Assembly: GCA_041743125.1 (NCBI GenBank)
Contig: JBGTNK010000133.1
Location: 1 to 7,662, forward strand
DNA from: Terrimonas_B sp041743125
Lineage (GTDB): Bacteria > Bacteroidota > Bacteroidia > Chitinophagales > Chitinophagaceae
DNA: 7,662 nucleotides
Reading direction: 5' to 3'
Shown: piece after piece, positions 1 through 4,955 of the stretch
Numbering within the stretch: position 1 is the first letter of the stretch
Layout: each line of letters begins with the position of its first letter
Program-made: the position numbers and the translations under genes
The notes under the pieces: model-generated
What the model was told of the DNA's origin: nothing
Databases searched by the model: none
The model's input: the letters and a program-made list of their open reading frames with translations, nothing else

Positions 1-107
1 CCCATGGCACAAAGCACTTCTCTTGATTTTCTTGATATGGCCCGAAGCTGCTCTACATCAAAATCACCGGCATTGGGGATCTCTCTTTCAATGATGAACT
101 TAGGCAT
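1..107 (-). CDS. DUF4242 family protein, N-terminal 35 codons only
   Basis: The minus strand opens with ATG at 107-105 and reads MPKFIIEREIPNAGDF, followed by DVEQLRAISRKSREVLCAM, before the window ends in mid-gene. The opening MPKFIIEREIPxAG and the following amphipathic helix (about residues 17-33) are what I recognise as the start of DUF4242 proteins, small (about 90 residues) ferredoxin-like-fold proteins. The best-known relative is the nickel-binding SCO4226 of Streptomyces coelicolor. There is no signal peptide, so it should be cytoplasmic. The residues that would bind metal lie in the unseen part, so metal binding cannot be judged. It is 299 bases downstream of the isomerase-like lipoprotein on the same strand, too far to assume co-transcription. 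The family call rests on only 35 residues. Confidence 0.72.
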   Translation of the reverse strand, partial: MPKFIIEREIPNAGDFDVEQLRAISRKSREVLCAM

Positions 108-406
108 ACATTTATTTTAAAGTTTTCAGTGTTGCAACCAGTTCCTTCCTTAAAGTTATGATATTACTGCCTTGTTCAGCACCCTCTTTTTTTGTGTCAA
201 ACAAATGGAAATTGCAGATAATTCAATCGAATATTGCCCGAATTTTTGCTTCGCCTTTAACTAAAAACTGCCTGCCAATGGAAATGGTGGTCGTATTCAC
301 TTTAGTATTTTTATTTTTTATTTGTTTTTATGTATCGGTCCTGCAATCTGTGCCCGGCATAAAACCTAAGATCAAAATATCAATATCTTATTCAAGAGAA
401 TTCTAT
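108..406. other. Intergenic spacer, no supported gene
   Basis: This AT-rich stretch lies between two minus-strand genes. A plus-strand open frame at 158-451 runs antisense into the end of the lipoprotein gene and has an improbable composition, so I do not call it. On the minus strand a 25-codon frame starting with GTG (300-223) has coding-like codons but no recognisable product. I see no GC-rich hairpin terminator and no convincing Bacteroidota -33/-7 promoter pair. Confidence 0.5.
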
Positions 407-1327
407 TCAATCGGCAATCCAGCACTTCTCAGCCAGGGCTTTAGTCTTTAAAATACCTTCTTTGGAAGGGAGTGTACTGCCTTCGTATTCAACACCCAAA
501 TAACCATCATAACCTGAAGCTTTAATGATTTTGAAGAACCTGGGGAAATCCAGGTCTGGCTCATTGCCCAGGGAATCAAACTCAAAAGCTTTTACACTAA
601 TCCCGCCGGCCGTAGGAATGAGCTCTTCAAAACCTTTATAATAGTCGTATTCTTTTGCACAAGGTCCCCATAAAAACCCACTAATAGTTTCGTAGCACCA
701 GTTATGGAAATCGGCCAGGCTTGCCACTTTTTTATCTGAAAGAGCTGAGATTAAATCAGCAAGCCATGCTCCATTGCTGGACACGCCTCCATGGTTTTCT
801 ATAAGGAGCTGAATGCCTTTTTCATTCGCATAATAGGCTAACCTGCCTATTCCGTCAAGGGCTTGTGCCTTCATTTGTTCCGGAGTGCCATCTCCATGTG
901 CATTTACTCTCATACTGGTGCAGCCCAGGTATTTGCTGGCATCAATCCATTTTTTTCCAAGATCCACAGCCGAATCCCTTTCTTCCTTGTTAGAAGCACA
1001 GAGATTGCCAATATTGTCTACCTGGATCATCAGGCTCAAAATATCCGCCTTGCCGGCGGTTTGTTTCAGGCTATCCAAATAATCAAAATCTTCCACCTTA
1101 TCCTGAAAGAACTGAGAGACATACTCCACTCCTTCAAAATTCATTTCAGCCGCAGCGTTGATAAAATCGAAAGTTGTCATTTCACCTGCTTTCAGATCTC
1201 TGTTAAACGACCACTGGGCTAAAGAGTATTTGGGTCCGGGCTTTTCATTTTTCGAGGTTTTCCCGGGATTTTCAGCACAAGAAAAAAGTAAGAATAAGAC
1301 TGGAAGTAATGTTGTGAAACTTTTCAT
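407..1327 (-). CDS. Exported lipoprotein, sugar phosphate isomerase/epimerase family (TIM barrel)
   Basis: The 306-residue product starts with MKSFTTLLPVLFLLFSC: a short basic N-terminus, a hydrophobic segment, and a lipobox ending in Cys17, so it is a predicted lipoprotein followed by a polar tether (about 18-34). The rest fits the xylose-isomerase-like (AP endonuclease 2) TIM barrel, starting at YSLAQWSF (34-41). Metal-site candidates visible at strand ends are Glu177 (LIENHGG), Asp206 and His208 (LADFHNW), and Glu280 (GVEYEG); His144 (VNAHGDG) is a further candidate active-site residue. In the family these hold a divalent metal for ketose/aldose isomerisation or epimerisation. An exported version cannot easily act on sugar phosphates, so the substrate is more likely a free sugar or polyol; it is unknown. 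The start is fixed by the signal peptide. There is no Shine-Dalgarno, and an AT-rich palindrome lies just upstream. Confidence 0.88.
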   Translation of the reverse strand: MKSFTTLLPVLFLLFSCAENPGKTSKNEKPGPKYSLAQWSFNRDLKAGEMTTFDFINAAAEMNFEGVEYVSQFFQDKVEDFDYLDSLKQTAGKADILSLMIQVDNIGNLCASNKEERDSAVDLGKKWIDASKYLGCTSMRVNAHGDGTPEQMKAQALDGIGRLAYYANEKGIQLLIENHGGVSSNGAWLADLISALSDKKVASLADFHNWCYETISGFLWGPCAKEYDYYKGFEELIPTAGGISVKAFEFDSLGNEPDLDFPRFFKIIKASGYDGYLGVEYEGSTLPSKEGILKTKALAEKCWIAD

Positions 1328-1333
1328 TTACGT

Positions 1334-1359
1334 AATTGATTAAATATGATTTATCAATT
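1334..1359. promoter_or_regulatory. AT-rich imperfect palindrome before the lipoprotein gene
   Basis: The outer 7-base arms AATTGAT (1334-1340) and ATCAATT (1353-1359) are perfectly complementary, and part of the inner sequence (TAAA against TTTA) continues the symmetry. It ends 6 bases before the start codon at 1327. It could be an operator or a weak hairpin at the ribosome entry site. In DNA this AT-rich, such symmetry also occurs by chance, so this is tentative. Confidence 0.25.
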
Positions 1360-1374
1360 TACCCCTTTTCCTAT

Positions 1375-1497
1375 AATCCGTGGTTCAGACAACAGGTAGT
1401 TGAATAATAAACTCACTTCCTTCACCTTCTTTCGTTTCCACTTTTATTTCCCCATCATGTGCTTTTACAATATCATAAATAGTCTGAATCACGGATT
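1375..1497. repeat. Cassette bounded by a 16-base inverted repeat
   Basis: The left arm AATCCGTGGTTCAGAC (1375-1390) is the reverse complement, at 15 of 16 bases, of the right arm GTCTGAATCACGGATT (1482-1497). Between them are 91 bases, nearly all of it the 3' end of a histidine kinase gene. The left arm contains the kinase remnant's last sense codon and TGA stop. The right arm is also the outer edge of the palindromic repeat that continues to about 1573. It may be a mobile miniature element that captured a gene end, or two adjacent copies of one dispersed palindromic repeat with the remnant trapped between them. Confidence 0.6.
1385..1477 (-). pseudogene. Remnant of the 3' end of a second histidine kinase gene
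   Basis: Read on the minus strand, this encodes YDIVKAHDGEIKVETK then EGEGSEFIIQLPVV and a TGA stop. It is the final beta-strand region of a HATPase_c domain. The intact kinase ends with the same 30 residues except for four changes (26/30 identical), and the DNA agrees at 82 of 93 positions (against 4956-5048). Upstream of the Tyr codon the similarity stops abruptly, within a few bases of the right inverted-repeat arm at 1482. No start codon, N-box or G-boxes remain, so it cannot make a kinase. It shows that a paralogous kinase gene, or a copy of its tail, once lay between the hydrolase and the lipoprotein gene. Confidence 0.85.
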
Positions 1498-1573
1498 GGC
1501 ACGGATTGATGGATTGCACAGATTTTATTTTCTCAATTATACTGATATTCATCCGTGTCATCGTTTAACGATG
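1482..1573. repeat. Dispersed-type palindromic repeat with CACGGATT units
   Basis: After GTCTGAAT come CACGGATTGG (1490-1499), CACGGATTGAT (1500-1510), GGATTG (1511-1516) and CACAGATT (1517-1524). An AT-rich centre follows, then ATCCGTG (1551-1557) in the opposite orientation, so the two halves can fold back on each other. A perfect 7+7 hairpin around a single T (1559-1573) closes the segment. Strings of degenerate CACGGATT units meeting ATCCGTG units, edged by GTCTGAA, match my recollection of intergenic palindromic repeats scattered through Bacteroidota genomes. I cannot confirm the copy number here. No transposase is present, so any movement would need one acting in trans. The right half looks shorter than the left, which suggests truncation. 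Confidence 0.6.
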
Positions 1574-1795
1574 TTGGAAAATTTGAATGGGATAGCTGCA
1601 ACTAAACCACGACCTTTAACTTTCATATACTACAATCCCCCCGCTACCTCTTTGGAATTAACCAATTCATTGTCTGGTAATGATTTTTCAGTGCAGTTGC
1701 TGATACAATGTGTAAGAATTGATGAGGCAAACTGAAATGAATGCCAGCTACGTTGTCTTATTTTTCATTTTTATATTTATCATCACTGTCTGACT
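1574..1795. other. Gene-free stretch with an unassigned plus-strand open frame
   Basis: From ATG 1571 to TGA 1735 the plus strand reads MLENLNGIAATKPRPLTFIY and on to a DEAN end, 54 residues with coding-like codons but no family I recognise. The frame also runs open leftwards, antisense through the kinase remnant, as far as 1400, which weakens it as a gene. Two bases after its stop, ATG 1737 begins an 18-residue, almost wholly hydrophobic frame (MNASYVVLFFIFIFIITV, stop 1791-1793). Neither is called as a gene. I see no clear terminator for the hydrolase gene ending at 1796. Confidence 0.3.
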
Positions 1796-2935
1796 TTAAT
1801 TTTTCTTGATGGGAGCAACCGGATTTACATCAAGTTTATTGATTTCACTAAACAATGCTTTAAATGCTTCAACATAATTACCTCCGCGACCTGTGTTGAC
1901 TTCCTTTTTACCATAGTACTGATCGATGAAATCCTCCGCACTGGTCCAGGTCGTATGCAGAATACCTTGATAATTATCTTTCACTTGTGGTCTGGCATAT
2001 TTTTTTGCATCCACCATTATTTGTAACTGTGTTTTGGTCACATCCGTGAACCTCCACGGGCAAGTGACTACTTTAAATCCCTTGAGCGCAAAATAGATCG
2101 CAGTCGGATCGGGTCGCTCATAATGCCAGTCGTTAATCACCACATCCTTTGGTATCATGTCGATGGCGCGGTGAGTATTGTTATAGCTAGCCTCCCAAAG
2201 TCCGATGCCTGTGGTTTTGCCATCTAATAAGCGATCTCCCCAAATCCATAATTCAATATTATTTTGTGCGAGGTGATTGCGAACCTTAGTCACTTCCCCT
2301 GCAAATAATTCAGCCTTATCTCTTCCCTGACATCTTGGGCACTTGTCATCCCCAAGATAAAATACTTCATCCATCCCGGCATGAAAAGCCTTTGCTTCAA
2401 AAACGTTCACGATCTCATCGACAACATCGAACACCACGTTGTGAACGTTCGGGTGCAAAGGACAATAGCTAAGACAATACAATCCCCATTCATTCGGCCA
2501 TTTCAGTTCAGTTGATCCTCCCGAGGTGGGTACGTGTGGCGTTTCATTAAACTGAGGATAAGCCTTAAGAAGTTGACCTACTTGTTGAAACCAGGATTGA
2601 TGACCTAACAGGTTGATCTGGGGTATGATTCTGATGCCTCCCTCCCGACAAACTTTCACTATTTTTTTTACATCCTGCTCAGAAAGTGGGTTTTCACCAA
2701 TCAGTTCAGGACGAGATTTGAATTTGTAGCCATAGTCAATCAGGATTACAAGAGTGTTGACCTTTAACGGAATAAGTTCATCCTTTATGAATTTGACAAA
2801 CTTATCGACTGATTCAGGCTTTGGAGAAGACAAACATATACCACGCACAGGCAAAATCGAATCGAGTTTTTCCTGTGCTAACAAATTATAACTGATTAGC
2901 AATGAAAATAAAATCAGAACGGTCAGATTTTTCAT
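1796..2935 (-). CDS. Secreted glycoside hydrolase family 20-like protein
   Basis: The 379-residue product starts with a signal peptide (about 1-20: MKNLTVLILFSLLISYNLLA, likely cleaved before Gln21), so it acts in the periplasm or outside. The mature part is one (beta/alpha)8-type domain. The key motif is HAGMDE (185-190), the H-x-G-x-D-E of GH20 hexosaminidases, in which the Asp189-Glu190 pair drives substrate-assisted cleavage of N-acetylhexosaminides. IPQINLLGH (104-112) fits the earlier GH20 barrel strand, and Trp230, Trp232, Trp270 and Trp330 are candidates for lining the sugar site. It lacks the usual N-terminal GH20b domain and is shorter than classical members. It has Cys154, Cys158 and a CPRC pair (199-202) just after the catalytic motif, which may form disulfides or bind metal. 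It sits downstream of an AmpG-like permease, separated by gene debris. Family confidence is good; the exact glycan is unknown. Confidence 0.82.
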   Translation of the reverse strand: MKNLTVLILFSLLISYNLLAQEKLDSILPVRGICLSSPKPESVDKFVKFIKDELIPLKVNTLVILIDYGYKFKSRPELIGENPLSEQDVKKIVKVCREGGIRIIPQINLLGHQSWFQQVGQLLKAYPQFNETPHVPTSGGSTELKWPNEWGLYCLSYCPLHPNVHNVVFDVVDEIVNVFEAKAFHAGMDEVFYLGDDKCPRCQGRDKAELFAGEVTKVRNHLAQNNIELWIWGDRLLDGKTTGIGLWEASYNNTHRAIDMIPKDVVINDWHYERPDPTAIYFALKGFKVVTCPWRFTDVTKTQLQIMVDAKKYARPQVKDNYQGILHTTWTSAEDFIDQYYGKKEVNTGRGGNYVEAFKALFSEINKLDVNPVAPIKKN

Positions 2936-3138
2936 AAGTGTAATAGTTTAGTTAAAACATCAATGGTAAGTTAATATTTATCTGAATTGCCCTCGCTACC
3001 AGACTTATAAATCCGTTCATTTTTCTTAACGAGCCAACCTAGTCTCTGACAATAACATCTTGTCCATGTTCACCCTGATCCAGGATAACCTTCCTGAGTA
3101 TCCCGTTAAATCAAAACATTGTCTTTAACGATGGAACA
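2936..3138. other. Spacer upstream of the hydrolase, with a short coding-like fragment
   Basis: No complete gene is visible. On the minus strand, codons 3110-3042 read FNGILRKVILDQGEHGQDVI and then VRD before a TAG at 3041-3039. This looks coding, but it is preceded directly by a TGA and has no start. It may be a scrap of the same decayed gene as the fragment at 3139-3405, in another frame, or chance. The hydrolase promoter must lie here or further upstream, but no consensus pair stands out. Confidence 0.3.
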
Positions 3139-3405
3139 TTAAAGTCCCTTCAGCATCATTCCATAATCAGGAGAATAAGTTTTCTTACTCCTAATTGGAA
3201 AGGTGAAATTTTCTGAACGTAGCTGTGAAGGATTGGCTTCTATTCTTCTATTTATGACTGCCTCTCGTTCAGCTTCTTCAAATGCAAGTCTATTTGCGAC
3301 GGCAATATATCCTGATTGAAAATACTATTTTTTTGCAGTCGAAGCAATGATGTGATATTCCCGGGCTTTTACTGGATCGCTCTTTTGGATTTTGCTTAAT
3401 CGCAT
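3139..3405 (-). pseudogene. Decayed small gene of unknown function, in-frame TAG
   Basis: The minus strand from ATG 3405 reads MRLSKIQKSDPVKAREYHII then ASTAKK, hits TAG at 3327-3325, and continues in the same frame for 61 codons (YFQSGYIAVANRLAFEEAER near the start, SPDYGMMLKGL at the end) to TAA at 3141-3139. Both halves have coding-like composition: a charged helix-like segment (about residues 38-56) and a basic C-terminal tail. The frame is also open upstream of the ATG, back to 3450. Read through the TAG it would be 88 residues. The second half has no usable start of its own. I do not recognise the family. The simplest reading is a nonsense-mutated relic; a real 26-residue peptide, stop-codon readthrough or a base error in the assembly are alternatives. 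Confidence 0.5.
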
Positions 3406-3471
3406 TCCGAATTTTCCTGAGTCTTTACAAACCGGAAAATAATGAACACTTTATAGTAATAAGTTAATAAT

Positions 3472-4848
3472 TCATTTGTTTTTTTGAGAAGGCCTTTTAG
3501 CCAGGTGTAATTTTCCTTCCAGCAAGTGATCTGCAAAATCAATTTCTTCAAGCTGGTGTGTATAAACTTTTGTTCTCATAAACTGGAGCAGCAACAACAC
3601 AACACACACAATAATGGCAAAAGCCAGAATGGTGGTCTCCCATCCATAAGCTTCCCTGATGGGGCCTATCAGTTTCGGGCCTGCAGCAAAACCGAAATTA
3701 GTAATGGCCATGTAAACAGTGAACTGCGTGGCTGACACTTTCTTCCAGCAAAATTTCATAGCCATGGAGAGCAGCCCAATGGTGGAAAAACAATAGAGCG
3801 TTGTATAGGCGAATATGAAGGCCGTAGTGAAATGTGAATTCAGCCAGTGTACCTCGTAATAGGCCATTCCCCCCGTCAACAGTATCAATAGCAAATAATA
3901 GATGCTGAGCATTCGAACCCTGCCAAAATGGTCCAGGAGATATCCACCAATAAACATGCCCATCAAACCTCCAAACAACGATGCGGCTGAATACACCTGC
4001 GAATATTCCTGGTCCGTCCAGCTGAGTTTTTGTATCGTAAAGATTGGTATGAGTGTATTCATAAAATTATAAGCCGCTCCCATAACAAACAACAGCACCA
4101 TTAATAATATACTGTAGTTAAGTGTCATCACATGCCACAGGGATTTAAAGATTTCTTTCCAACTGTCCAGGTGATGTTCTTCCGCCTCTGGTGATGATTT
4201 TCCGTGCATCAGTGGCAGGAATTTTTCGCCTGGTCTTTCCCTGATGAGTAAGGGTACTAAAAAGATAATGGTCACTGTAACTGCAAGGGTGAGTAACGCA
4301 GCTGAAAATCCTACTTGATTAAGTATCCATGAGCCGGCAGCAAGTGAGGAAGACACACCCAGTGTTTTTGACCCCCACATCAGCCCGTTTGCTCTTGCCT
4401 GTTCTTCCTTTGGTAAAATATCAATGGCCATTGCATCGGTGGCCACATCCTGGAAAGCAGAGAAAAAACTTAAAATCACACCTGCAATCATCATCTGGTC
4501 CATATGACTAAGCGGATCATTAATAGAAGCCATACCGATAAAACTCAGGATAATTCCAATTTGCCCAAAGAGTACCCACGGCCTTCTTCTTCCCATGGGC
4601 AGGTAAGTATACCGATCGATGAATGGGCCAATTATAAATTTGAAGCTCCAGGGTATGATAAGCACGCCTACAAATGCACCGATTTCTGCCGGGGTTTTAC
4701 CATTCATGGCCATCCATGCGGGAAAGCCAAAATACAGCATGCCATCAGGAATCCCTTGTGCAAAGTACAGGGCAGAAAAACTGAAATAACGAAGCGGCTT
4801 GTTTTTAGATAGGGTTGGCAGATGGGGGTGAAAGAAATTTTTGAACAT
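3472..4848 (-). CDS. AmpG-like major facilitator superfamily permease
   Basis: This is a 458-residue integral inner-membrane protein with about 12 hydrophobic segments in two halves and a charged loop between them (about 203-232). It opens with FSALYFAQGIPDGMLYFGFP (23-42), then the loop 2-3 motif IDRYTYLPMGRRRPW (77-91) and QDVATDAMAIDILP (133-146). These match the AmpG / acetyl-CoA transporter branch, which carries GlcNAc-anhydromuropeptides in Gram-negative peptidoglycan recycling. The second half has its own loop motif GGYLLDHFGRVR (301-312) and ATQFTVYMAITNFG (373-386), also AmpG-like. Bacteroidota encode many such permeases of unknown cargo, so muropeptide transport is only a candidate. 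The start follows an A-rich, Shine-Dalgarno-free leader. A TTGACA hexamer occurs at 4916-4911 without a convincing partner. It lies 107 bases after the kinase, on the same strand. Confidence 0.83.
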   Translation of the reverse strand: MFKNFFHPHLPTLSKNKPLRYFSFSALYFAQGIPDGMLYFGFPAWMAMNGKTPAEIGAFVGVLIIPWSFKFIIGPFIDRYTYLPMGRRRPWVLFGQIGIILSFIGMASINDPLSHMDQMMIAGVILSFFSAFQDVATDAMAIDILPKEEQARANGLMWGSKTLGVSSSLAAGSWILNQVGFSAALLTLAVTVTIIFLVPLLIRERPGEKFLPLMHGKSSPEAEEHHLDSWKEIFKSLWHVMTLNYSILLMVLLFVMGAAYNFMNTLIPIFTIQKLSWTDQEYSQVYSAASLFGGLMGMFIGGYLLDHFGRVRMLSIYYLLLILLTGGMAYYEVHWLNSHFTTAFIFAYTTLYCFSTIGLLSMAMKFCWKKVSATQFTVYMAITNFGFAAGPKLIGPIREAYGWETTILAFAIIVCVVLLLLQFMRTKVYTHQLEEIDFADHLLEGKLHLAKRPSQKNK

Positions 4849-4955
4849 ATTTGTTGTTTTGGTTCGGAGGCAATCGAAAATAGGGTATTGAATGATAAAA
4901 ATTTTTTTATTGTCAATTTTTCATAACTAATAATTTGCAATCCTGGATAAATGAT

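Noticed and set aside
223..300. Minus-strand 25-codon frame starting with GTG
   Set aside because: The codons look plausible, but it is too short, has no family resemblance, and begins with GTG without a ribosome-binding context.
158..451. Plus-strand 97-codon open frame with a hydrophobic middle segment
   Set aside because: It overlaps the lipoprotein gene antisense, has no recognisable domain, and its hydrophobicity comes from T-rich spacer DNA.
1400..1735. Plus-strand 111-codon frame as one intact gene
   Set aside because: Its first third is antisense to the kinase remnant and its middle is the palindromic repeat, so it is a composite of unrelated DNA.
3123..3144. CTTTAA/TTAAAG inverted repeat after the decayed gene as a terminator
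   Set aside because: The stem is only 6 bases and mostly AT, with a 10-base loop and no strong T-run. It also shares a 10-base string with 1564-1573, which I judge to be chance.
4704..4940. Minus-strand 78-codon frame spanning the permease start
   Set aside because: It overlaps the clearly supported permease N-terminus in another frame and is read as a shadow; the permease start keeps the first membrane segment intact.
4849..4955. TTGACA (4916-4911, minus) as the -35 of a permease promoter
   Set aside because: No matching -10 or Bacteroidota TAnnTTTG element occurs at proper spacing; A/T runs alone do not justify a promoter call.
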